NCBI GenBank assembly: GCA_029582265.1
Contig: CM055837.1
Location: 20,682,967 to 20,746,966, forward strand
Source of the DNA: Zoroaster sp. YZ-2022
Lineage: Eukaryota > Echinodermata > Asteroidea > Forcipulatida > Zoroasteridae
DNA length: 64,000 bases
Direction: 5' to 3'
The first letter of the stretch is position 1; the number at the start of each line of letters is the position of its first letter. The notes beneath the pieces are model-generated. The model did not search any database. It saw only the letters and a program-made list of their open reading frames with translations, and was not told the origin of the DNA. Positions 35,273 to 45,373 of the stretch are shown piece after piece. Position numbers and translations under genes: made by a program.

Positions 35273-36141
35273 GTTTTGTCATTCCGGTTCCAGAGGGTGC
35301 AGCTGGTGATTTCCTTTGCCGTGTTTTACTCTCCAAGTTCCCCCTCTGGACTAGCTTCGTCTCCTCTGTGCTCTCACTGACTTGCGTCACCTTAGAGAGG
35401 TACTTCAGCATTGTACATCCCTTTCGATATGAGGCCATCTTCACCGCCAAAAAGGCTGTCGTTATGATCATTTGCATATGGGCCATGGGCGTGCTCATGA
35501 ATAGTTATTTCTTCTACATATTTAGCAACGATGGCAACGGCGGTTGTGTTCTCGCGTGGCAGAGTAAGACGTGGCAAACATTTGTGGGCGTGGCAAACTT
35601 CAGCGTCATTTACATAATCCCGTTGACCCTACAAGGCTTCTCCTATTGGAAGATCATGAGCAATTTGCATACAAGTGCCATGAATATGCGCCAATCAACA
35701 TCAAATGGGATGGAGAACCGGCTATCAAGAGATCTCCTCCGCGCACGTAAGAAAGTTATCAAGATGTTGCTCATTGTCGTCGTGACGTTTGCTATTTGCT
35801 GGGCGCCAAACCAGATGATGTTCTTTGCCTACATGTGCGGCTGGAACCTAGACTTCTCAGCTTGGTATTACCATGCAAGTGTATTGATAGCGTTCTGTAA
35901 TTCCTGCGTGAATCCGTTCATTTACGGATTTCAAAATAGACAATATCGCAGAGCCCTTATCCAGGCGTTAGGTCGTGCAAAGTGCTGTAATAATACGGTT
36001 GGTATCCAACAATCGTCAGCAGGAAGTGCTCATATGAGTATCTCTGGTGGTACAGCAGAGATTAGGGAACATTACGCAGGTAAACAGACCGCTTTGCCAT
36101 ATGTGAACGGTGATTCCAGACGAAATCAAATTCGTCTGTGA
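35273..36141 (+). CDS. class A GPCR, exon 2 (TM3-TM7 and tail)
   Basis: The acceptor CATCTATCTTCAG precedes 35273; two bases complete the Gly codon opened in exon 1. It contains the TM3-start Cys (GDFLCRVL), TM3 ending LERYFSIVHPF (ERY in place of DRY), TM4, an ECL2 Cys in NGGCVLAW for the conserved disulfide, TM5 (FSVIYIIPLTLQGF), a basic third loop (LLRARKKVIKM), TM6 with FAICWAPNQ (CWxP) and TM7 with NSCVNPFIYGF (NPxxY). The tail has a Cys pair (CC) after about 14 residues, a likely palmitoylation site, then Ser/Gly-rich sequence. All activation motifs are intact, so a working G-protein-coupled receptor is expected. The pattern fits peptide or amine receptors of the rhodopsin beta group; the ligand is not assignable. 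The 3.6-kb intron is full of repeats. Confidence 0.92.
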
Positions 36142-36544
36142 TCGAGCAACGAATTTTTGTTCTGCAGACAAGAGTTGTTGCTTAAAATGGATTTTGGTCT
36201 TAACAATCAACTCGAAAAGTCGCTTAAATTAATTACATAAGTACCTTACACTAGATAAATTACACTTTGCACTTTAGTTGACAGGACTACGAGGATATGT
36301 TACTTTAAGGATAGGAGTTGGGAAAGGAAACTGATACATGGAGACGTGACTGAGCCTTCCAAGTTGACAGTGACAATTTGTGCTGACAGTGCTGATGGAA
36401 TGAGGATAATGTAGGTGTGATGAGGAATACGATGAAGTGTTGATAGGGAACGGTCTCTATCTAGAATAGGGATGTCGTTATGTGACACAAAATTAAAACA
36501 TTAAGACCCTGTTAAAACATGAACTTACAGTGGGGAACCTGGGG

Positions 36545-36737
36545 TATATGGGTTTATCACTGCCGGCACTGGGGTGTAGATGGGTTTTTCACTGCCGACC
36601 CTGGGGTGGAGATGGGTTTCTCACTGCCGACCCCGGGGTGGAGATGGGTTTCTCACTGCCGACCCCGGGGTGGAGATGGGGTTGTCACTGCCGGCCCCAG
36701 GGTGGAGATGGGTTTCTCACTGTGGGGTGGAGATGTT
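36545..36737. repeat. 32-bp GC-rich minisatellite
   Basis: About six copies of a 32-bp unit containing CCCGGGGTGGAGATGGGTTT and TCACTGCCGAC. It lies about 400 bp past the GPCR stop codon and may be in its 3' UTR. Confidence 0.9.
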
Positions 36738-37861
36738 TTTATTTTACTGCCAGCCGGCCCACTTTCCAACAATACCATACACTACCAAGCTGGATTGATT
36801 ATCACAATGCAGCCATATTGTTTTTTCCATTACACATCCACGTGACCCAATCGAAGCTGGAAAGAAAATAAGTTGGTACTTCTTATGTTTTGAGCATCTG
36901 TACTATGATCGTGCTTGATGCGCACGAGGAACCAGACAAACATGTCTGCAGCGTGAATAATGTTTTAAAGTTTATATTATTTTGTCTTTCTATCACTGTA
37001 TTGAAACAAATAAATTCAAGTTAATGTCAATTTTTGGTATTTAATGGTAAGGTATATTCAAAATTTAAAAAACCATTTTTTAAATTACAATGTATACCTT
37101 ACTTGGTATAAAGATGATGATCCATCTTCCCTGAAAAAAAGTTTGTCTGATGTGATGTCGTGTGTACGAAACGTGAATGTAGTTTGAATGTATATGTTAA
37201 TGAATACCGCCCTCTGTTGACTAGTGTAGTAAAATTGAATGTTTAACATTATTTTTCTCAACGTGCGGACCGATTAACTTTCACAGATTAGTTGTTGAAT
37301 GGGGTACTTTAAAAAGCTGTTTTGCCAACATTACCAATACTATACAATAGGGCCTACCTTTAAGTTTGAATTTTAAGTTTCTATCATTTATGTATTATTA
37401 ATGTAATAAATGTGTTCTGAATAAAAACATCATTCGGCAAAGTGCATGGTGAGTTTCGTCTGCCTGTTCATAAGCCCCACCTGAAGTTGGCAATCTCTAA
37501 TGCGCCACGCAACGTATTCTACATTGTTTAATAAGAAAAAAGATCAACCAAACATAACATTGGATCACAAGCTCTTAACAGACAATGCTATAGTGAACAT
37601 ATCACACTACCTGATCCCTAGAATAGCGTCCATAGCTTAGCAGTCAGGAATCAATCAACCCCGAAATAATTAGTTCCGCCATTTTGCAGTAGAGCTCACG
37701 ATTTGTATGAGGTGATATTAAGGTTTATTTACATGTATACTTATACCGGTAAATCTGTGCTGCACTTTACCGCTAGCCAAACGTAAAGACAGGACCTTAC
37801 AGACCCCCGCCCCCCTCATCTAATCACGGGTTGCTCAGATGCACTCCTAGCTGCAGCTATT
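36738..37861. other. downstream of GPCR, no gene
   Basis: Likely includes the GPCR 3' UTR; AATAAA hexamers occur near 37008, 37405 and 37420. Nothing else recognised. Confidence 0.35.
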
Positions 37862-38124
37862 GTATCTCAAAGGTCTTGTAATTGAGTCGAATCATTCCAC
37901 CCAATGACAAGACTTTTAAGATACATACTGTAGACTGGTCCCCTGCCTTCATCCTCAAGAATAAACACTGGCTCCTGGCGTACCATTCAAGAGATTTCAT
38001 TGGATACGTTGTGTGGAAGATCTGACGTCACGCTTCAAGGCTCGCGCAGCAATTAACCAAGGTCAAAGTTGAATCTCTGGGAAAAGGCGTAATTCACGAG
38101 CCTTAAAGCGTGACGTCAGATCTG
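37862..38124. repeat. two adjacent imperfect inverted repeats
   Basis: The first pair is GTATCTCAAAGGTCTTGTAA (37866 on) against its near-complement ending at 37926. The second pair is AGATCTGACGTCACGCTTCA (38018 on) against its near-complement ending at 38123. Arms are 23-30 bp. The second arms each contain TGACGTCA. Either two hairpins or the ends of an eroded element. Confidence 0.7.
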
Positions 38125-38649
38125 CAGGCTACTGTAACTGCAGCTCATCCCCACGCCCCTAAAACAGGAACAAAGGATGAAGAATAACAAAAAAGAGTGA
38201 AAAAGACAAAGGAAAACGTACCGTGAATATTCCTGTATGTGGTACGTGGAGCTGAAAAATACAGTGATGTGCAAAGAGTTTTTGTATGATGACAAAAATA
38301 TGAGATTTCAGACTTTTTTGGAGAGTGGACCCCACATTCTAAAATTTTAGATAAGCTGGTACCGAATATCGTCTTAATAAATAAAAATATGCCTACTTGA
38401 ACCAAACATGCAAGCCAACTCGACTGCTAAAAGAGTAACAATAGATGAAAATGAAGATGCATTCAAAACAAATTTATCTGTCGTTCTTGAACAAACATCC
38501 CTTCCAGTCAAAATCCTCGTGCATGTGCCATGCAGAGATGGACAAACGAAATCGAAGGCGGATAGATGTCAAAATAATTGATTAGAATTCAAAAGAAACT
38601 ATCAAGTGAGAATGATTTCAACAAAATTGTTTCCCTGGTCTAAGGCCAA

Positions 38650-38885
38650 AAAAGTCTGTGGTTTCTGGTCATAGGTCGGCTTCAAAATCGGTGCCGTGAC
38701 GCGCTTATTTTTCCAAACCAGTGAAATACGTGATACACAAAGTATGGTGGCAAAGAGAGGCCTCACAAATCGGGCAAACATTCATACCCATAATGTGAAA
38801 AAGTCATTTCAAACACAGCATGACAGAATTCCAATCGATCCAGCAATTTTGGCTGCAATTGGAGATCGTTTCATTGCATACACAC
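38650..38885 (-). mobile_element. MITE family A, truncated reverse copy
   Basis: Starts AAAAGTCTGTGGTTTCTGGTC-like and runs through ACACAAAGTATGGTGGCAAA and CCAGCAATTTTGGCTGCAAT, the reverse complement of the 52.3-kb copy. The far terminus is missing. Confidence 0.7.
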
Positions 38886-39125
38886 AAACTTAAATCTGCG
38901 TGGGAGTGATAATTGAATGAGACCTGATGAAAAAAAACTTCAGAAAAGCCTCATTTGCGAGATTATTTTTTAATGAAAAGCGATCGAAATTTACGTGATC
39001 CGCAAAGCGAGACTCGAGTTAGTTATTCTAAAATAGTTTGCTGTTTCTGGAATGAAGATGTCATAGCATTTATAATAAAGTATCGACATTCATTTCAATG
39101 TTATGACAATGATTTGATTTCAAGT

Positions 39126-39178
39126 CGATGATGGTATCAAACATCCCTTGAAATATTTGTGTCCGAGTTGCTGTCATT
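39126..39178 (-). repeat. dispersed short repeat, copy 3
   Basis: Reverse complement of the 32930 copy (TGATGGTATCAAACATCCCT then TGAAATATTTG). It directly precedes the 63-bp array. Confidence 0.6.
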
Positions 39179-39217
39179 CAAGTAAATTTTCCAACTGAAT
39201 GTGTGTCGGTAATATAT

Positions 39218-39600
39218 GTAGCTTTAGTGGTGAAAAGGATAAGCAAAGACTGTTTGCGGTGACACCATGTAGTAAGATTTGTAGCTTTAGTGGTGAAAAG
39301 GATAAGCAAAGACTGTTTGCGGTGACACCATGCATGTAGTAAGATTTGTAGCTTTAGTGGTGAAAAGGATAAGCAAAGACTGTTTGCGGTGACACCATGT
39401 AGTAAGATTTGTAGCTTTAGTGGTGAAAAGCATAAGCAAAGACTGTTTGCGGTGACACCATGTAGTAAGATTTGTAGCTTTAGTGGTGAAAAGGATAAGC
39501 AAAGATTGTTTGCGGTGACACCATGTATAAGATTTGTAGCTTTAGTGGTGAAAAGGATAAGCAAAGACTGTTTGCGGTGACACCATCATGTAGTAAGATT
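39218..39600. repeat. 63-bp tandem repeat
   Basis: Six near-identical copies of a unit containing GTAGCTTTAGTGGTGAAAAG and ACTGTTTGCGGTGACACCAT, with a 4-base insertion in the second spacer and a decayed tail to about 39640. A multiple of three, so false open frames appear on both strands. Confidence 0.95.
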
Positions 39601-39640
39601 TGTAGTTTTGCATGGTGAAAAGTTTTGTAGTTTTGCATGG

Positions 39641-40073
39641 GGGGATGTAACGTCAGAATGAATTTTCTATATCAATTTTCTTTAGATTTTATTTTAAATC
39701 ATCGGACAATAAATTTATGAGCAGGAGCTGTCCAGGGTTAAAGCAAGTTCTAAAAACTGTCATCAAAATGATGTGCCCTGCCATACATCTGCTAGTATTT
39801 AAGAATAATCCAATGCACTTTCATTATTTTCTTGATAACGACATAATGAAATAAGCTGGAACTTAATCTTAATAAGCTGGTTGGTTGTTTACGTATATCT
39901 TGATTCAAAGAAAGTAAGGATACAATTTAGCCAATATTACAAATAGTGTATGGTTGCTTTAAAACTTAAAAACTGTATCTCTACCCGTGTACGTGACACA
40001 TTGTCAACAAGAGTGAAACCTGATGGCCTATTCACAAACTGCACGTGCCGAATGAGGCGGAAAATAGTGGCCA
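39641..40073. other. spacer, nothing recognised
   Basis: No feature supported. Confidence 0.4.
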
Positions 40074-40893
40074 TTAAAGGGAAATTCCAGGCCCGCCAAA
40101 ATTTTATTTATTCTGAAAGGACATATTGTAAAGAACATAATCCACAGAGCAATGATCGATTTTCATTATCGAGAACGAAATGCTGGTCTATTGTGTTCTT
40201 AAATTCTTGTTCATAGAGCGCGTCCATGTTGTTTAAAAATCCCGCCACATCCGGGACATTATGACGTACTGACTGCACCTCAATGAAAAAGCGTATGTGT
40301 ACAGCTGACATGTGGCGATAGTATCGCGCCTAGACGCACCTATCAGCATACATAGTGCTCACGGTAGAAAGGTGCCCGACGATTGTGCTCGATCATTTCT
40401 CACGGTCAAACACAAGCTCCCGTGTTTACTCTCACCTTCGACGTATTTTCTTTGCTTTTACGAAATCTGGGTATCAAAATTATGGAATCAGGGCCATCTC
40501 CGTACGATTTTGAACCAAGTTTTACGGACGAAGAGCTACAAAACAGAAATAACGATATCGCAATGGACGTGGAAAACATCGAGGACGTGCAGCTGCCTGG
40601 GTCGAGTGGGCGACCGACTGCACGCTATGGGTTACGTGTACAATGCGGGCTCCCTGTGCTAGCGTACACATACAGCTAAAAAGCACGCTCGGGTTGTTGG
40701 TGCAGTCATTACGTCACAATGTCCCGGATGAATAGACATCGCGCAACAAAATGGCCGCGCCCGTGACGGCAAGAAAATCATCATTTTCTGCAATTGCAAC
40801 AACCGATCATAAAAAAATAAAAAGACAGTCTCCATGAAACATCACACCCTTCACATAATTTTATTTCAAAACTGGGGTGATGTTTCCCTTTAA
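40074..40893. mobile_element. TIR-bounded element with TTAAAGGGAAA ends
   Basis: The left end is TTAAAGGGAAATTCCAGG and the right end is GTTTCCCTTTAA, giving an 11-bp inverted repeat about 820 bp apart. The interior is CpG-rich relative to the surroundings and contains a coding exon at 40482. TTAA at both edges may be a target duplication or part of the repeat; PIF/Harbinger-, ISL2EU- or piggyBac-like origins are all possible. Non-autonomous as seen. Confidence 0.5.
40482..40679 (+). CDS. short ORF/first exon with PYxFEPxFTDEEL motif
   Basis: From the ATG at 40482 it encodes 65 residues: MESGPSPYDFEPSFTDEEL, then an acidic NNDIAMDVENIEDVQLPGSS stretch, then a basic end and a stop. A Y-x-FEP...EEL opening followed by an acidic linker is, from memory, typical of the N-terminus of cysteine-rich proteins with a P2X7-intracellular-like domain that are multicopy in echinoderms and cnidarians and sometimes mobile-element-borne. 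The Cys-rich part is not present here, so this is either a first exon or a truncated copy. It lies inside the TTAAAGGGAAA element. Function unknown. Confidence 0.35.
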   Translation: MESGPSPYDFEPSFTDEELQNRNNDIAMDVENIEDVQLPGSSGRPTARYGLRVQCGLPVLAYTYS

Positions 40894-43027
40894 CCATTCT
40901 CGATCAAAATGATAAAAACGTTTTTAAGTTCTGCCAAAGTGAAGCTTTTAACTTCAAAAACAAACCTTTGAGAAACATCAACAGACGTTTTGCTGATGTA
41001 GTGTCGGTTTATTGTTCTAAGTGTTTACGTACATGCCTATATGTAACTCTGTAAGATTGACGTAAAAGCCAATATTCCTTTTTGAGGGTCTTCGACAATG
41101 GGTTTAACTGTTTATGTATGCAGCATATTAATTGTTTCACGTTCTTTCCAAATGAATTAGCTAGCTAAGTTGTAACAAGTCACTTCAAATTATGACTCAA
41201 TTAAGATTGCAATGACCCGGGTGGAGTCATTGGTATGACGTGCCATGATCAAGGCAAGACCTTAAAGATATACCCCCACGTATTTCGGAATGCTTTATAA
41301 TCACACATTACATTAAAGTACTGCAGTAGATATGACCGGAAAATCCTGAAATTAATATATTACTGTTAGACCGAGCTTCCGACGACTATTGTGTAAAATA
41401 TTAATTCAAATCAATGTATTTTTTTTTTTTATAATCAATATATCGTGTACCCCATTTTTGGCGATGTGCCCCTTTTTTCCAACACTCCATTTTCTTGACA
41501 CCCCCGTACCCAATCGATTTACTGGGTCTCAGATGGGACAAACTTTTTACCAAAAGTGCATTTTGTGCTCAATAACACATAATAGGCAGTAATCTTGTTT
41601 TACTGATTTTTTTATTAACTTAGACCTAGTGAAGAGTTTCTCACCAGTTCGTCTTAGACTATTACATCTCTTAAGATATGAATTACATGTTGCTACTACA
41701 AACCTTACTTCCAGTGTACTTCCACCATGCAAAGCTTTAAATCCTGTATATAGTGATTGTTGTTAAGAACGCACCCCAACGCAATGTTTACCTGCCTAAT
41801 TTGAGTTCTCTCAAAAAGACCCCCTCCCGTTTTCTTACCAGTCTCCTCCAACACATGTCTGATTAAAATGGCGAACCAATGCTCTGATCAATTATTTTAT
41901 AATTTAAGTTTTCATATAAAATATTATGACTCAAAACAACCTGTTTCTTTGAGGCAAACAGTTTTACAATTAATATGATCGTGCTCAATTGATCCATTCA
42001 TACTGCACTAAACCATAGAAAATAAACCAAGTAGTCATTGTTATAATCCCAGCCCACACTTTGTAGTGATATCTTAATACTTGGTTACGACACCTGCTTA
42101 CTAGCCATGCTTGAAATTAACTTGAAATATTTCTGTCTGAGGTGCTATCATTTTAGTAAAACAAGTCAATTGTTTTCCAAACGTTCAAATGAATACGAAG
42201 TTCGCGTTTGCCGAACGAAAATACTTAATTAATATCCCTGTTTTGTTCGTTACCGACACGGCGCAATGAATCTTAAACTATACCCAAGTTGGTTGGCCCT
42301 AAATGGTTAAAAGACAATCAGAGGTTAAAATAATTTGTCATTTTCTAATTCGTTTGACTTGTAGTCCAGCTTGAGGCCCTGTGTTTCCCGCTAGTAGGCC
42401 CGAGTTTGTTGGTACAAGTTCCGCTTCAGTAATCATTAGGCCTATTTACAGTAATCTGAACTGAAAAATTCCCTGTTTTCATATGCCTATATAAAATATC
42501 TTCTCATAATATGCCACGAAAAATTACTCTCGTATAGACAATGCATCACAAATCGCCTAAATATATTCTGTATATGGGCTAAAATAGAAAGTATTTCAAC
42601 TTGTTAGTTTTCTTTTTCGAACCTTAAAATGGATTTTCATTTGTTTTATGTAGATAGGTACTTAGAATGGTACTATATAGTTTTGTGGATGGCTAAGAAT
42701 CTGTGCACGTTTCTGCACTCAAATTGCACGTAGCCTATAATTAAATGAAACATACATTTTGTTTGGTCAACTAGAAATTTCAATTAGGCCTACAACGGCC
42801 GACTGGCATAAGTCTCACAAATGTTCAGACTGTGCACCAAATGAAAGGATTACGTTATAGGTCTAGGTCAAAGGACATCAACGGATGACTATAAATAGTC
42901 TACAAGGTCTTCGCTCTGATATTGCATTTCTCGATGTGTAAGAATTGAGTTAACCTAGTTTTTCTTGTTCTCACCGGTTGACTCCCACAGCACTTACGTG
43001 GTTTTAAAATGTTCTGTCAGTAAAATT
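40894..43027. other. gene-free AT-rich stretch
   Basis: Only the short dispersed repeat at 42122-42160 (minus) was recognised. No exon signature. Confidence 0.4.
42122..42160 (-). repeat. dispersed short repeat, partial copy 4
   Basis: TTGAAATATTTCTGTCTGAG and GTGCTATCATTTTAGTAAAA match the reverse complement of 32920-32965. Confidence 0.5.
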
Positions 43028-43059
43028 TACGAAAGCCCATTAGTGCCATCGTCATTTTA

Positions 43060-43906
43060 TTTTCGAGAGCAGTTATTTTTATTTTCGAGAGCAGTTATTT
43101 TTATTTTCGAGAGCAATTATTTTTATTTTCAAGAGCAGTTATTTTTATTTTCGAGAGCAGTTATTTTTATTTTCCAGAGCAGTTATTTATATTTTCCAGA
43201 GCAGTTATTTTTATTTTCGAGAGCAGTTATTTATATTTTCGAGAGCAGTTATTTTTATTTTCGAGAGCAGTTATTTTTATTTTCGAGAGCAATTATTTTT
43301 ATTTTCAAGAGCAGTTATTTTTATTTTCAAGAGCAGTTATTTTTATTTTCCAGAGCAATTATTTATATTTTCGAGAGCAGTTATTTATATTTTCGAGAGC
43401 AGTTATTTTTATTTTCCAGAGCAGTTATTTATATTTTCCAGAGCAGTTATTTTTATTTTCGAGAGCAGTTATTTATATTTTCGAGAGCAGTTATTTTTAT
43501 TTTCGAGAGCAGTTATTTTTATTTTCCAGAGCAGTTATTTTTATTTTCCAGAGCAGTTATTTCTATTTTCCAGAGCAGTTATTTTTATTTTCCAGAGCAG
43601 TTATTTTTATTTTCGAGAGCAGTTATTTATATTTTCGAGAGCAGTTATTTTTTATTTTCGAGAGCAGTTATTTTTATTTTCGAGAGCAGTTATTTCTATT
43701 TTCCAGAGCAGTTATTTCTATTTTCCAGAGCAGTTATTTTTATTTTCGAGAGCAGTTATTTATATTTTCGAGAGCAGTTATTTTTATTTTCGAGAGCAGT
43801 TATTTTTATTTTCGAGAGCAGTTATTTATATTTTCCAGAGCAGTTATTTTTATTTTCGAGAGCAGTTATTTATATTTTCCAGAGCAGTTATTTTTATTTT
43901 CCAGAG
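43060..43906 (+). repeat. left 22-bp tandem array of the transposon
   Basis: About 38 copies of GAGAGCAGTTATTTTTATTTTC (22 bp), varying at the CGA/CCA/CAA and TTTTTA/TTTATA/TTTCTA positions. Three units make 66 bp, so all frames remain open; the long plus-strand frame here (SSYFYFREQLFLFSRAVIFI repeated) is an artefact. Confidence 0.95.
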
Positions 43907-44717
43907 CCTGTGTATGCAGTGTAGCTAGTGCATGCAGCTTGCATACATTCCTCAAAAGCGCAGCTGTAATACTCAGAATGCCCCACCAGAACTCAATGCG
44001 CTGGTTGCTCTGACTGCTTCCTTCGAGGAAGCTCCTCTCCCCTGCAAATGCATCTTGAGAGTTTCTTCTCAAGAACTGTTGCATCTGTCGAACAGAACTG
44101 TTTTCCGTTCCAGCGTCGCCCCGAAGTAGTCTAGGACAACCTACTTTGTTTCTCATAGTTTCCATGAAATACCCCACAATAACGCCAGGGTCACTATTTG
44201 TCAGAGAGGCTTCAAGCCAGAGGATCTGTCTTGAATACCTGTCGATACATCTGTTAATACAAACCCCGTAAGGCTTTAGTTTGTCATAAGAGTACAAGTG
44301 CCACACAAAGTTTGGGCCTCTTCCGTTGTATGTCCTTCTCTGTAGCCGCCGCCGCCTTCTTTGCTCGACTCCCTCTGGGTCTAGTAATCCCAGAAGATGG
44401 CGCACTGTTTCTCGGCTTACCAGAATTCCATTCTGAAGGCATCTCAGGTGCATCCACCGGTAACCACAAAGTTGCCCTGAGGTACTCAACTGCCCTTCTA
44501 TAAAACATGCAACATCAACGATGTCTGTGTGGTGTTTTCGGCGATAAAGGCAAAGTTCTCGCAATTTACGGTTTAGGTTACGCTTGCTGATAAAGATATT
44601 ATGATTAGAAGCAAGTGAAGCAAGTAACGCCTGATCAAATGCAGACTCCGTGCGTCCGAAGCCGCCGCAGCCATAGATGATGATGGCTTCAAAAAACAGC
44701 TGCTTCAAAAAAGACAA
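43866..44717 (-). CDS. DDE integrase-like transposase, probably inactive
   Basis: Encodes 283 residues. The N-terminal half is helical and basic with an HTH-like stretch (GILVSRETVRHLLGLLDPEG) and RRRRRLQRRTY. The catalytic core follows: GPNFVWHLYSYDKLKPYG, INRCIDRYSRQILWLEAS, LLRGDAGTENSSVRQMQQFL and SSQSNQRIEFWW. The family, as I know it from fish, cnidarian and urchin genomes, has HLDGYDKLKP, so the first catalytic Asp appears replaced by Tyr in HLYSYD; the second Asp (GDAGTE) and the Glu (QRIEFWW) are present. The C-terminus runs into the 22-bp array soon after the catalytic Glu, and the 5' end abuts the other array 10 bases upstream, so both ends of a normal-length protein may be missing. 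It lacks a recognisable promoter. A dead or truncated transposase is the simplest reading. Confidence 0.8.
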   Translation of the reverse strand: MSFLKQLFFEAIIIYGCGGFGRTESAFDQALLASLASNHNIFISKRNLNRKLRELCLYRRKHHTDIVDVACFIEGQLSTSGQLCGYRWMHLRCLQNGILVSRETVRHLLGLLDPEGVEQRRRRRLQRRTYNGRGPNFVWHLYSYDKLKPYGVCINRCIDRYSRQILWLEASLTNSDPGVIVGYFMETMRNKVGCPRLLRGDAGTENSSVRQMQQFLRRNSQDAFAGERSFLEGSSQSNQRIEFWWGILSITAALLRNVCKLHALATLHTQALENKNNCSGKYK

Positions 44718-44726
44718 AAATAAAGC

Positions 44727-45096
44727 TGCTTGAAAATAAAAATAACTGCTCTTGAAAATAAAAAAAACTGCTCTCGAAAATAAAAATAACTGCTCTCGAA
44801 AATATAAATAACTGCTCTGGAAAATAAAAATAACTGCTCTGGAAAATAAAAATAACTGCTCTCGAAAATAAAAAATAACTGCTCTTGAAAATAAAAATGA
44901 CTGCTCTGGAAAATAAAAATAACTGCTCTCGAAAATATAAATAACTGCTCTGGAAAATAAAAATAACTGCTCTCGAAAATAAAAATAACTGCTCTCGAAA
45001 ATAAAAATAACTGCTCTTGAAAATATAAATAACTGCTCTCGAAAATAAAAATAACTGCTCTCGAAAATATAAATAACTGCTCTGGAAAATATAAAT
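44727..45096 (-). repeat. right 22-bp tandem array, inner part
   Basis: About 17 units, the reverse complement of the left array, with the same CGA/CCA/CAA variants. Confidence 0.95.
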
Positions 45097-45239
45097 AGCG
45101 GTAAAACCGAAAGTTACTAAAAATAGACTGCGCGTCCTACGGCCTTTGTGGAACGGGGCCATTCCGCTATCAGGCCTGTAATCGTTGTTGTACATAAAAT
45201 AAGGCAAAGCCCGCGACCAAAACTTTGTTTCGTAAAGAT
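45097..45239. other. 143-bp non-repeat block interrupting the right array
   Basis: Unique sequence containing GCGGTAAAACCGAAAGTTAC and ACGGCCTTTGTGGAACGGGG between two pieces of the right array. No counterpart in the left arm. It could be an insertion or original element sequence deleted on the left. Confidence 0.8.
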
Positions 45240-45345
45240 CCCGAAAATAAAAATAACTGCTCTCGAATATAAAAATAACTGCTCTCGAAAATAAAAATAA
45301 CTGCTCTCGAAAATAAAAATAACTGCTCTCGAAAATAAAATGACG
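45240..45345 (-). repeat. right 22-bp tandem array, outer part
   Basis: Five units, almost identical, leading into the right terminus. Confidence 0.95.
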
Positions 45346-45373
45346 ATGGCACTAATGGGCTTTCGTAGAAATT

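Larger units (their letters stand above)
43028..45367. mobile_element. integrase-type DNA transposon with repeat-built inverted arms
   Basis: The left terminus is TACGAAAGCCCATTAGTGCC then ATCGTCATTTTATTTTCGAG; the right terminus is its exact inverted match ending at 45367. Inside each terminus is a long array of one 22-bp unit in opposite orientation (left 43060-43906; right 44727-45096 and 45240-45345). A single gene lies between (44717-43866, minus). The flanks AAAATT (43022-43027) and GAAATT (45368-45373) match at 5 of 6 positions, a probable 6-bp target duplication. Total 2340 bp, about 60 percent of it arms. TA(C/T) ends, 6-bp duplication and an IS3-like integrase recall the eukaryotic IS3EU superfamily as I remember it; this needs checking. 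Confidence 0.85.

Noticed and set aside
36519..36871. Three overlapping plus-strand frames of about 70-113 codons
   Set aside because: Generated by the 32-bp minisatellite downstream of the GPCR.
39178..39564. 128-codon repeated frame
   Set aside because: 63-bp tandem repeat; open because 63 is a multiple of three.
42965..43924. 319-codon plus-strand frame of Phe/Tyr/Ser-rich repeats, and the mirrored frame at 44689-45207
   Set aside because: Artefact of the 22-bp array (three units equal 66 bp) in the transposon arms.
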